A stretch of DNA of 34,690 nt, taken from the NCBI GenBank assembly GCA_021323605.1, contig JAJPKS010000302.1, forward strand, positions 1 through 34,690, written 5' to 3'. The translations under genes were made by a program, and so were the position numbers. The DNA comes from Bacillota bacterium. GTDB lineage: Bacteria > Chloroflexota > Dormibacteria > Dormibacterales > Dormibacteraceae. Shown here in pieces: positions 18,749-26,922 of this stretch (position 1 is the stretch's first letter; the number at the start of each line of letters is the position of its first letter). The notes beneath the pieces were generated by a model. The model did not search any database, had not been told where the DNA came from, and was given only the letters and a program-made list of their open reading frames with translations.

Positions 18749-19725
18749 CGCCGGCGTGCCGGCCGCGCCCCGGCGGAGACGATCCTGGTCCCGTGCTCTC
18801 CCCGCAGCGCCTCCAGGATGTGGTCCGGCGAGGTGATGACCGCCAGCTCACCGCCCCCGGCCAGGAAGCGAACGGCCGCGCTGACCTTCGGGCCCATGCT
18901 CCCGGCCGGGAACTGACCGGCGGTCAGGTAGCTCTGCGCCTCCTCGGCGCTGATCTCCCGCAGAGGCCGGGCCCGAGGCGTCCCGTAGTCCACCTGGACC
19001 TGATCGACGGCCGTGATCATGATCAGCACCCGGGCGCCGACGGACGAGGCCAGCCGCTGGGCGGCGAGGTCCTTGTCGATCACCGCCTCGGCCCCGACCA
19101 GCCGGTCGTCCCGGCGCACGACCGGGACGCCACCCCCGCCGGCCGCGATCACCACGAAACCGGCCTCGAGCAGGGCCCCGATGGCGTCCGCCTCCACCAG
19201 GGCCAGCGGCTCCGGCGAGGGCACCACCCGGCGATACCCCCGGCCGGCGTCCTCGGCCACCTGCCAGCCCTGCCGCGCCGCCAGCCGTTGCGCCTCGGCC
19301 AGGTCGAAGAACGGGCCCACGGGCTTGGTGGGCCGGCGGAAGGCCGGGTCCCCGGCGTCGACCACGACGTGGCTCACGACCGCGACCACCGGTGGCGGCT
19401 GGGCGGGCCGCAGGTTGCGCAAGGCGATGGCCACGAGGCTGCCGATCTGGCCCTGGGTCATGGCTCCCAGGACGAAGAGGGGCTGCGGCGGCGCCAGCTG
19501 CGCCGCCTCCTGCTGCTGGAGGGCCAGGATCCCGACCTGGGGGCCGTTGCCGTGGGTGAGCACCACCCGATAGCCGGCGTCGATGAGACCCAGGACGGCC
19601 CGCGCCATCCGGGTCGCCCGGGCCTCCTGCCGCTCGAAGCTGGGCGGCTCGCCCTCGGGGGCGAGGGCGTTGCCCCCCAGCGCCACCACGGCGGTCGGGG
19701 TCACCGTGCCCTGAGCGCCAGCCAT
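18745..19725 (-). CDS. arcC: Carbamate kinase
   Basis: VVALGGNALAPEGEPPSFERQ, VLTHGNGPQVGILALQQ, VIAAGGGGVPVVRRDDRLVGAEAVIDKDLAAQRLASSVGARVLIMITAVDQVQVDYGTP. Confidence 0.95.
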   Translation of the reverse strand: MAGAQGTVTPTAVVALGGNALAPEGEPPSFERQEARATRMARAVLGLIDAGYRVVLTHGNGPQVGILALQQQEAAQLAPPQPLFVLGAMTQGQIGSLVAIALRNLRPAQPPPVVAVVSHVVVDAGDPAFRRPTKPVGPFFDLAEAQRLAARQGWQVAEDAGRGYRRVVPSPEPLALVEADAIGALLEAGFVVIAAGGGGVPVVRRDDRLVGAEAVIDKDLAAQRLASSVGARVLIMITAVDQVQVDYGTPRARPLREISAEEAQSYLTAGQFPAGSMGPKVSAAVRFLAGGGELAVITSPDHILEALRGEHGTRIVSAGARPARRR

Positions 19726-20315
19726 ATCGCCCGGGCCACCTCCGAGGACGGGTTGGACCAGTGGTGCGGGCGGTCGGTGCGGAAGTGGAAGGCGTCACCC
19801 GGGGCGAGGTGGAACTCCTCGCCGTCGACCACGAGCTGGAGCGTGCCCTCCAGGAGGTAGATCAACTCCTCGCCCCAGTGCTCCATCGGCCTGGGACCGC
19901 TGCTGGCCCCCGGCTGGACGGTGGCGAAGGCGCCGGCGATGAAGAAGGGACCGTAGGGCCCGCTGATGCTTCGCAGCTCGATGCCTTCCTTGGAGGTGTA
20001 GAGCGGCCGGCGATCCTCGGGGTGGACCAGCACCGCCGGCCCCGCCGCCTCCTCCTCCACGAAGTAGCTCACCGACCGGTTCAGGGCGCCGGCCAGCTTG
20101 AGCAGCGTGGCCACGGTCGGCACCATGCCGTTGCGTTCGATCTTGTGGATCGCCGCCGCCGACACCCCGGAGCGCTCTGCGAGCTGCTGCAGGGACAGCT
20201 GTCGCTCCCGCCGGAGCTGCCTGACCTTCTGGCCGATGCCGTCGACGGTCTGGGCGATGGACAGCGCCCTCCGATCCACACCCGACTCCCTGAGCTTGCG
20301 AGACTCCCTTTCCAT
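19701..20315 (-). CDS. XRE-family HTH regulator with C-terminal cupin domain
   Basis: GQKVRQLRRERQLSLQQLAERSGVSAAAIHKIERNGMVPTVATLLKLAGALN (HTH_3) followed by HWGEELIYLLEGTLQLVVDGEEFHLAPGDAFHFRTDRPHHWSNPS (cupin). Confidence 0.93.
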   Translation of the reverse strand: MERESRKLRESGVDRRALSIAQTVDGIGQKVRQLRRERQLSLQQLAERSGVSAAAIHKIERNGMVPTVATLLKLAGALNRSVSYFVEEEAAGPAVLVHPEDRRPLYTSKEGIELRSISGPYGPFFIAGAFATVQPGASSGPRPMEHWGEELIYLLEGTLQLVVDGEEFHLAPGDAFHFRTDRPHHWSNPSSEVARAIWLALRAR

Positions 20316-20324
20316 TCCGCGCTG

Positions 20325-20360
20325 TTGCGTTTATCATAGAGCATAATTGGTTCACGATAG
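20325..20360. promoter_or_regulatory. Putative tandem operator A between XRE-cupin and the FAD oxidoreductase
   Basis: On the minus strand: CTATCGTGAACCAAT (20360-20346) and CTATGATAAACGCAA (20339-20325), starts 21 bp apart, in an AT-rich intergenic region. Confidence 0.5.
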
Positions 20361-20395
20361 TTTATGACGTTGGGATCGTCCTGGAGGCTGGAGCG

Positions 20396-21727
20396 CTGAA
20401 TCGCATCGTCATCGTCGGAGGAGGAGCGGCGGGGATCGGGGCCGCCGGCGCCGCCCGACAGACCGACCCGGAGGCGGACGTGCGCGTCTACACCGAGTTC
20501 GAGGACGTCGGCTACAGCCCGTGCGGTATCCCCTACGTGCACGGCCGGGAGATCCCCGCCTTCGAGAACCTGATCCTGCAGGACAAGGACTTCTACGCCC
20601 AGCAACGGATCGACGTCCACTACACGACCCGGGTGACGAGGCTCGACCTGAGGCAGGGGGCGGTCGAGGTGGAGGGCGAAGGCCGGGTGGACTTCGACCG
20701 CCTGGTGGTCGCCACCGGTTTCGACTACGAGCCGCCCGGGGTGCCCGGTGACGCCCTGACGGGGCTCTACTACGTGAAGAACATCCGGCGGGCGATGGAG
20801 TTCGACGAGCTGATCGAGGAGGCCCGTCACGTGGTGGTCGTGGACGCCACCCCGCTGGGGCTGGAGATGGCGACGGCGCTGGCCCACCGCGGCAAGGAGA
20901 CCCACCTCGTCGACCCCCATCCCTGGTTGCTGTCCGAGGTCGCGGACCCGGAGATCATGAAGCCGGTCGAGGACTCCCTGGTGGAGATGGGGGTGCAGAT
21001 GCACCTGACCACCCGGCTGGAGGGCTTCCTGGGCGACGGGAAGGTCCGCGCCGTGAGCACCTCGGCGGGCGAGATCCCAGCCGACCTGGTGGTGGTGTGC
21101 ACGCCCAAGCAGCCGAACAACCGGCTGGCCCGGGAGGCGGGGCTGCAAATCGGCTCCACGGGCGGGATCGTGGTCGACGAGCGCATGGCCACCTCGGTGG
21201 AGGGGGTCTACGCGGCGGGGGACGTGGTCGAGCTGCCGCACGCCGTGACCAGGGTGCCGGTGCAGGGGCTGACGGGTAGCCACGCCTACGCCCAGGGCAA
21301 GGTGGCGGGCACCAACGCGGCCGGGGGCCGGCGCATCTACCAGCCGGTCTACGTGCCCTGGGGAATGGTGGCGGGCAAGTGGATGGTCGGGGGCGTCTCC
21401 TTCGGAGAAACCCTGGCCACGGCGCTCGGGGTGCCCTTCGTGGTGGGACAGGCCGAGGGCATCTCGCGGGCCCGGTACTACCCGGGCACCACCAGGATCC
21501 GGGTCAAGCTGCTGGCCGAGCCCAAGAGCCTGCGCCTGATCGGGGCCCAGCTGGTGGGCGGTGAGGGGATCAAGGAGCGCTGTGACTTCCTGGGGGTGGC
21601 GGTCTGGAAGGGCATCACGATCGAGGACCTGGCCTACATGGAGAACGTGTACTCCCCGGCCATCGGCGCGCTGAGCGAGCCGATCGCGCTGGCGGCTCAG
21701 AACTGCCTGGCCCGACTCCAGCGATGA
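20396..21727 (+). CDS. CoA-disulfide-reductase-like FAD/NAD(P)-dependent oxidoreductase
   Basis: LNRIVIVGGGAAGIGAAGAARQTDPEADVRVYTEFEDVGYSPCGIPYVHG (redox Cys region), VYAAGDVVELPHAVT. N-terminal GxGxxG requires a start upstream of the tracked 20480; CTG at 20396 with GGAGG upstream fits. Confidence 0.85.
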   Translation: MNRIVIVGGGAAGIGAAGAARQTDPEADVRVYTEFEDVGYSPCGIPYVHGREIPAFENLILQDKDFYAQQRIDVHYTTRVTRLDLRQGAVEVEGEGRVDFDRLVVATGFDYEPPGVPGDALTGLYYVKNIRRAMEFDELIEEARHVVVVDATPLGLEMATALAHRGKETHLVDPHPWLLSEVADPEIMKPVEDSLVEMGVQMHLTTRLEGFLGDGKVRAVSTSAGEIPADLVVVCTPKQPNNRLAREAGLQIGSTGGIVVDERMATSVEGVYAAGDVVELPHAVTRVPVQGLTGSHAYAQGKVAGTNAAGGRRIYQPVYVPWGMVAGKWMVGGVSFGETLATALGVPFVVGQAEGISRARYYPGTTRIRVKLLAEPKSLRLIGAQLVGGEGIKERCDFLGVAVWKGITIEDLAYMENVYSPAIGALSEPIALAAQNCLARLQR

Positions 21728-21767
21728 GGCCGGCGCGGGCGCGAACGGAGGCCGAGGGGCGGAGATC

Positions 21768-22028
21768 ATGAGCCGCTTCAGCGAGTGGCTGCGGCGGAAC
21801 TCGGAGCGCTATCTGCTGGAGGCGGCCCAGGAGCAGCTGGCGCGCCGGTACCTTGGACGCCCGGGGCCGGCGCACCGGCCCGGCCCGGGCGATCTCTTCT
21901 GGCGCCGGCTGTTCGTCCCCGTGTATCGCCGCCTGCCCTGGAGGCTCCGGCAGGCGGTCATCCTGGCCCTCCCGGGGAGCCACCGGCGCCGCTGGCAGGG
22001 AAGGTCGCCATCGCGACCATCGGTGTGA
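21768..22028 (+). CDS. Small basic hypothetical protein
   Basis: 86 aa MSRFSEWLRRNSERYLLEAAQEQLARRYLGRPG...; ATG preceded by ggggcggagatc SD-like sequence. Confidence 0.5.
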   Translation: MSRFSEWLRRNSERYLLEAAQEQLARRYLGRPGPAHRPGPGDLFWRRLFVPVYRRLPWRLRQAVILALPGSHRRRWQGRSPSRPSV

Positions 22029-22061
22029 CATCACCGTACGAGAGAAGAGGAGGCTTGCACG

Positions 22062-22550
22062 ATGCCGAAGACGGTCGAGACCCCGAAGCCCGAGGCCGGA
22101 CAGTTTCTCTACGACCCCGAGGAGAAGGTCTTCGAGGACATCAAGGCGAAGCCCGGGGAGAAGGCCTACGTCTTCATCCACACCGTGCCCTACGAGGGGT
22201 CGGTGGCCCTGGTCAACCTGCTCACGGCCACGCGCCTGGTGCGGAAGGGCTTCGACGTCCACATCGTCCTCTACGGGCCGGGGGTGCTGCTGGCCTCCGG
22301 CACCCGCGGCTACCCGGCGGTCGGCCAGGAGGCCTTCCCTGGCCATCTCGCCATCAACAACCAGATCAAGACCCTCCTGAAGGAGGGCGCCCACATCTAC
22401 GCCTGCCGCTTCGCCATGGGCGCGCTGTACGGGTTCCGGGAGGACGACCTGATCGAGGGGGTCAAGCCCTTCAACCCGCTGGACGTGCTGGACGCGGCCC
22501 TGACCGCCTGGCGGGAGGGGGCTTTCCAGCTCAACACCTGGACGGTCTAG
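22062..22550 (+). CDS. MSMEG_0572/Sll0783-family nitrogen starvation response protein (DsrE-like)
   Basis: KAYVFIHTVPYEGSVALVNLLTATRLVRKGFDVHIVLYGPGVLLASGTRGYPAVGQEAFPGHLAINNQIKTLLKEGAHIYACRFAMGALYGFREDDLIEGVKPFNPLDVLD. Confidence 0.9.
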   Translation: MPKTVETPKPEAGQFLYDPEEKVFEDIKAKPGEKAYVFIHTVPYEGSVALVNLLTATRLVRKGFDVHIVLYGPGVLLASGTRGYPAVGQEAFPGHLAINNQIKTLLKEGAHIYACRFAMGALYGFREDDLIEGVKPFNPLDVLDAALTAWREGAFQLNTWTV

Positions 22551-22572
22551 GACGAGCCCTGGCGTCCGGCCT

Positions 22573-22603
22573 GGGCCCCGGGCCGGCAATCGGCCCGGGG
22601 CCC
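22573..22603. terminator. Strong hairpin between the Sll0783-like gene and the downstream hypothetical gene
   Basis: GGGCCCCGGGCCG-GCAAT-CGGCCCGGGGCCC, perfect 13 bp stem with 5 nt loop; no T-run. Confidence 0.6.
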
Positions 22604-22640
22604 GGACCGTGATGGGGAGCCTCCCGCCCCGTAAACCGAG

Positions 22641-23258
22641 ATGAAAGTGGAGGAGGTCGTCCGTCGCTGGCGCTCGGCCGAGCAGCGGCTGTACACCATC
22701 GTGATGGTGCGGCCGGACCTCTACATGCGCAGCGTGGAGCTGGTCCGGGCCATCGCCGACCGGCTCCGGTCGGAGTCCACCGAGGAGGGCCTGGTGGAGG
22801 CGTACGAGCGGGCCTCGGAGCTGGTGGCCGAGGTGGTGAGGACTTCCGGGCTTCCCTCCGAGGAGCTCGACCTGGGGCTGGTGGCGGGGGCGGCCTTCAG
22901 CCTCCGCCACCGCGAGGTCGTGTCCGAATCGCACCGGGCCGAGGCCATCCGGCGCATCCGCGAGGGGCGGGAGCGGGGAGAGCGCTGGATCGTGCTCTAC
23001 GAGACCGGCTCCGGCTATCCGCCCATGCCCTACCGGCGCCTGGAGATGCACCTCCCCACCGGGGTCGGGCTCCATGCCTGCATCGAGGCGGACCCGGCGA
23101 CCCTCGCCCCCCGGTACAGCGTCGAGGCCATCCAGCTGGACCTCGCCACCGGCGACTGGCTGGCGAGGACGGAGCCGGTGAGCGAACGCCAGACCTTTGC
23201 CACCGCCGGCGAGTGGAGGGAGGCGGTGGAGGCCCTGCGGACCCGGCTGGACCGCTGA
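22641..23258 (+). CDS. Uncharacterised protein
   Basis: 205 aa MKVEEVVRRWRSAEQRLYTIVMVRPDLYMRSVELVRAIADRL...YETGSGYPPMPYRRLEMHLPTGVGLHACIEADPATLAPRYSVEAIQLDL; no family recognised. Confidence 0.75.
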   Translation: MKVEEVVRRWRSAEQRLYTIVMVRPDLYMRSVELVRAIADRLRSESTEEGLVEAYERASELVAEVVRTSGLPSEELDLGLVAGAAFSLRHREVVSESHRAEAIRRIREGRERGERWIVLYETGSGYPPMPYRRLEMHLPTGVGLHACIEADPATLAPRYSVEAIQLDLATGDWLARTEPVSERQTFATAGEWREAVEALRTRLDR

Positions 23259-23352
23259 CGTGCCCGCCGGCCCCGCCCCGGGCCGGTGACGACCCGCTCG
23301 CGCCCTGGACCTCGGGAGGCACCGGCGAGCGCAACGTTGACAGCTTCCTTTC

Positions 23353-23387
23353 CTTTGGTAGATGATATTTTCCGATTGTGATCGTCG
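23353..23387. promoter_or_regulatory. Putative operator D upstream of the amidohydrolase
   Basis: CTTTGGTAGATGATA (23353) and CGATTGTGATCGTCG (23373), starts 20 bp apart, weaker matches to sites A and B, in an AT-rich island 5' of the gene. Confidence 0.3.
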
Positions 23388-23410
23388 CTTAGTTCAAGGA
23401 GCCTGCCCGG

Positions 23411-24277
23411 ATGGCACAGGAGCGGGTACCCAGGCGCGTGATCGACGCCCACAGCCACATCGGCGAGATGGCCGCCTGGAAGTTCTACGACCTCAAGGAG
23501 CCGGTCAAGCCCACCGTCTACGAGTTCCCCACGGCGAAGGACTACCTCGCGCACATGGACGAGCACCGGCTCGAGCGGGCGCTGATCCTCCCCAACTACG
23601 GCATCCCGGTGCAGGAGCAGCCCTTCTCCCTCAACCCGCTCGTCATCGAGAGCGTCCAGGCCAGCGACCGGCTGGTGGGCGGGCTCTGGGTCTCCTTCCT
23701 GCCCCAGAACCGGGAGCGGACGCTGGAGGCCCTGACGCACGCCGGCGAGCGCGGGATCGTGGCCCTCAAGACCACGTTCCTGCTCGGCGGCAATCCCAAC
23801 CCGGAGACCTGGGACGAGGCCACGGCCGAGATCGCCGACGCCTGCTTCCGGGCGGCCGAGGAGCACGACCTGGTCTTCCACTTCCACACCAGCCCCGGGG
23901 GTACCTCCGACATCAGCAACTACATCCCGCTGGTCGAGAAGTACGGGAAGCGGGTGAAGATGTACCTGGTCCACTTCGGCGGCGGGGTGAGTGGCCACAT
24001 CCGACTGGTGCCGCGCTTCCTGGACTGGGTCGAGCAGGGCTACCGGGTGTACACCGACATCACCTGGTCGGTCGGCTTCGGGGCCCGCTGGTTGCTGGCC
24101 GAGATCGAGCGCCGGGGGGTCGGGGGTGACCGGGTGCTCTTCGCCTCTGACGAGCCCTGGAGCGACTTCTACAGCGAGTTCTGGAAGATCAACGGCGCCC
24201 GGGTGAGCGAGGAGCTGAAGGAGCGGGTCTTCTGGCAGAACTTCGAGGACCTCTATGTCCGCAACCGCAAGCGATAG
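23411..24277 (+). CDS. Amidohydrolase-2 family TIM-barrel hydrolase
   Basis: VIDAHSHIGEMAAW (HxH), DLVFHFHTSPGG, MYLVHFGGG, LFASDEPWSDF (metal Asp). Confidence 0.87.
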   Translation: MAQERVPRRVIDAHSHIGEMAAWKFYDLKEPVKPTVYEFPTAKDYLAHMDEHRLERALILPNYGIPVQEQPFSLNPLVIESVQASDRLVGGLWVSFLPQNRERTLEALTHAGERGIVALKTTFLLGGNPNPETWDEATAEIADACFRAAEEHDLVFHFHTSPGGTSDISNYIPLVEKYGKRVKMYLVHFGGGVSGHIRLVPRFLDWVEQGYRVYTDITWSVGFGARWLLAEIERRGVGGDRVLFASDEPWSDFYSEFWKINGARVSEELKERVFWQNFEDLYVRNRKR

Positions 24278-25418
24278 GTTCGGCCGGGATCGCCGGGAGC
24301 TGGCGCTGGGAAGGCTGCTGACCGAGCTCCAGCGCTTCGGTGTGCAGGTCGAAGAGCCCGCCGTGGAGGGCAGGAAGGGAGGGGCGGGTCCCTCCGACGC
24401 CGGCATGATCTGGCTGGAGGGCGTGCCCGTCACCTTCCCGTTCGCGGCCGACTACGTCACCCGCTCGCCCTTCACGCTGCGGCGGGACGGGGAAGGATGG
24501 GCCCTCTACCGGGGCCGGGAACGCCTGGGCAAGGCCGTGGTGCCGCCGCGTCCCAGGTACTACGACCTGACCACCGCCGACGGCATCCCCTACTGGAAGA
24601 TCGCGCTCCTGCACCTGGACTCGCTGGCCAGCACCGTGATCCAGACCTGCGCCTACTGGGCGACGCCGGACCAGTGCCGCTTCTGCGGCATCCAGCTCTC
24701 CCTGGAGGCGGAGCGGACGATCGCGGTCAAGCGGCCGGGGCAGCTGGCGGAGGTGGCGCGGGCGGCAAAGGAACTCGACGGGGCCGTGGACGTGACGCTC
24801 ACCACCGGCAGCACCCGGGGCCGTGACCGCGGCGCCCTCTACGTGGGGCGCTGCGCTCGGGCGATCAAGGAGGCGACCGACTTGCCCGTGCAGGCCCAGT
24901 TCGAGCCGCCCGAGGACCTCGGCGTGCTGGAGACGGTCAAGGCGCTCGGCGTCGACTCGGTCGGCATCCACATCGAGACCTTCGACCCCGAGGTGCTCGC
25001 CCGGGTGGCCCCGGCCAAGGCCCGAACCGGGGTCGAGGGATACTTCCGGGCCTGGGAGCGAGCGGTGGAGGTGTTCGGCCGGGGCCAGGTGTCGACCTAC
25101 GTGATCCTGGGTATGGGCGAGGACCCGGGACTGACGCTGGAGGGCTGCCGGCGGGCGATCGACATGGGGGTGTATCCCTTCGTGGTGCCGCTGCGGCCGA
25201 TCCCGGGGAGCCTGATGGGCGACCTGCTTCCGCCGCCTCCCGACTACGTCGAATCGATGTACCGGAAGGTCGCGCCCTACCTGGTGGCGCGGGGGCTGAC
25301 GTCGGGCGCGGTGCGGGCCGGCTGCGCCCGCTGCAACGCCTGCTCGGCTCTGGGTGCGTTCGAACGGAGCTTTCGAGATGCCCCTGGCCGCCGTCTCACC
25401 GTTCTCGACCAGGGCTGA
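24255..25418 (+). CDS. Radical SAM protein, MSMEG_0568 family
   Basis: CAYWATPDQCRFCGI cluster motif; GVDSVGIHIETFDPEVLARV; C-terminal CARCNACSALGAFE. Confidence 0.9.
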   Translation: MSATASDRFGRDRRELALGRLLTELQRFGVQVEEPAVEGRKGGAGPSDAGMIWLEGVPVTFPFAADYVTRSPFTLRRDGEGWALYRGRERLGKAVVPPRPRYYDLTTADGIPYWKIALLHLDSLASTVIQTCAYWATPDQCRFCGIQLSLEAERTIAVKRPGQLAEVARAAKELDGAVDVTLTTGSTRGRDRGALYVGRCARAIKEATDLPVQAQFEPPEDLGVLETVKALGVDSVGIHIETFDPEVLARVAPAKARTGVEGYFRAWERAVEVFGRGQVSTYVILGMGEDPGLTLEGCRRAIDMGVYPFVVPLRPIPGSLMGDLLPPPPDYVESMYRKVAPYLVARGLTSGAVRAGCARCNACSALGAFERSFRDAPGRRLTVLDQG

Positions 25419-25911
25419 CCTGGCCGCGCTCGCCGGCCGTTCCCTGCCCCTCAGGTGCCGGCCGGTGTCGGGGGCCGAGGAGCTCCTGATCCACTTCCAG
25501 ATCCGGGAGGCGATCTTCGTCCACGAGCAGGGGCTGTTCCGGGTCAGCGATCGGGACGCCCGCGACGACGCCTCCGCCACCGTCCACGTGCTCGGCCTGA
25601 AGGGGCCGGTCGCCGGGGGCACGGTCAGGCTCTACCCCCTGGAGGAGCGAGGGCTGTGGAAGGGCGACCGGCTGGCCGTTCTGCCCGAGTTCCGGGCCTC
25701 CGGGCTGGGGGCCGAGCTGGTGCGTTTCGCCGTGAGAACCGCGGCCCGGCACGGCGGCCGGACCATGATCGCCCACGTCCAGATCCCCAACGTGCGCTTC
25801 TTCCAGCTCCTGGGCTGGGAACGGGTCGGGGAACCGGTGGAGTACGTGGGCCGGCCCCATCAGGAGATGGCCATCGACCTCCGCCCCCGGCGGAGCCGGG
25901 AGAACGGCTGA
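25378..25911 (+). CDS. GNAT N-acetyltransferase, MSMEG_0567/Sll0786 family
   Basis: LLIHFQIREAIFVHEQGLFRVSDRDARDDASATVHVLGLKGPVAGGTVRLYPLEERGLWKGDRLAVLPEFRASGLGAELVRFAVRTAARHGG. Confidence 0.88.
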   Translation: MPLAAVSPFSTRADLAALAGRSLPLRCRPVSGAEELLIHFQIREAIFVHEQGLFRVSDRDARDDASATVHVLGLKGPVAGGTVRLYPLEERGLWKGDRLAVLPEFRASGLGAELVRFAVRTAARHGGRTMIAHVQIPNVRFFQLLGWERVGEPVEYVGRPHQEMAIDLRPRRSRENG

Positions 25912-25916
25912 GCCCC

Positions 25917-25936
25917 GCCGGCGCTCAGGCGCCGGC
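25917..25936. terminator. Short hairpin between convergent genes
   Basis: GCCGGCGC-TCAG-GCGCCGGC, 8 bp perfect stem; overlaps the 3' end of the AIRS-like gene. Confidence 0.45.
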
Positions 25937-26914
25937 ACCCCCGTCCAGCCCGGTCACCGACTCGGCGGCGAAGTCGATCAGGACCGCCTCGGCCCCGCCC
26001 AGGAAGATCCGCAGGCGGCCCGAGCCGTCCAGCCTCCCCACCGGCTCGCAGGTGAGGTCCCGGGATCGGAAGAGCGCGCAACAGGCGTCGACCCGGTCCT
26101 CGGGGGCGCACAGGAGGAAGGCGAAGGAGGGAAAGGCCGCCAGCCAGCGGGAGAGAGGAACCCCGGCCGGCCCCGGGAGACGATCGAGGTCGACCCAGGC
26201 CCCGAGCCGGTTCGCCTCCAGCAGCATGGCCAGCGAGCCGAGAAGCCCGGCCATGCTCACGTCCCGGGCGGCGGCGCAGAGATCCCGCTCCGCGACCTCG
26301 GCCAGCAGCCGGACGTCGTCCGCGGCCCGCCGGCCCCTCGCCTCCAGCGAGGAGAAGAAGGGGAAGTCGTCCCGCATCCGCCCCTCCAGGCAGCAGGCCA
26401 GGAGCAGGGTCTGGCCGGGCGCGGCCTGGCGGATGGAGAGCAGCCGGGAGGCCCGGCCCACGATGAAGGCGGAGAGGGCCGGAGCTGCGTCACGCACGGT
26501 CAGATGGCCGCCGACGATGGGAACACCGTAGACCTCGGAGGCGCGTCGAACGCCCTCGAGCGCCTCCCGGGCCACTGGCTCGGGACCGACCAGGGTGTCG
26601 ACGACGGCCAGCGGCCGCCCGCCCATCGCCGCCACGTCGTTGACGTTGGCGAGGACGGCGGCGATGCCGGCGCCCAGGGGATCGCTCTCCACGAAGGGCG
26701 GATAGATGGCCTCGCCGGCGACCAGCAGGTAGCCGTCATCGAGCGGCAGGGCGGCGGTGTCGTCGCCCGGACCATGGAGCCAGTCGCCGCGCCCCAGCAC
26801 GCCGGCGACCAGGCGCAGCGCACCTTTGGCCCGGAGCGCGGGGGCCTCACGCACCTGGCCCACGATCCGGTCGATCTCGAGGCGGACGTCCCGGGCCTCG
26901 CTCATCCCGGGCAT
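25925..26914 (-). CDS. Sll0787-family AIR synthase-like (PurM/ThiL/HypE fold) protein
   Basis: HGPGDDTAALPLDDGYLLVAGEAIYPPFVESDPLGAGIAAVLANVNDVAAMGGRPLAVVDTLVG; DVSMAGLLGSLAMLLEA. Confidence 0.88.
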   Translation of the reverse strand: MPGMSEARDVRLEIDRIVGQVREAPALRAKGALRLVAGVLGRGDWLHGPGDDTAALPLDDGYLLVAGEAIYPPFVESDPLGAGIAAVLANVNDVAAMGGRPLAVVDTLVGPEPVAREALEGVRRASEVYGVPIVGGHLTVRDAAPALSAFIVGRASRLLSIRQAAPGQTLLLACCLEGRMRDDFPFFSSLEARGRRAADDVRLLAEVAERDLCAAARDVSMAGLLGSLAMLLEANRLGAWVDLDRLPGPAGVPLSRWLAAFPSFAFLLCAPEDRVDACCALFRSRDLTCEPVGRLDGSGRLRIFLGGAEAVLIDFAAESVTGLDGGAGA

Positions 26915-26922
26915 AGCTTAAA

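Noticed and set aside
16020-18851. 943-aa minus-strand ORF as one protein
   Set aside because: Its C-terminal third is the real MSMEG_0565 glycosyltransferase (GTG 17204); the upstream part is out-of-frame sequence of FdrA.
20081-23075. Long minus-strand ORFs (20081..21769, 21615..23075)
   Set aside because: Antisense to recognised FAD oxidoreductase and Sll0783-like genes; composition is shadow-like.
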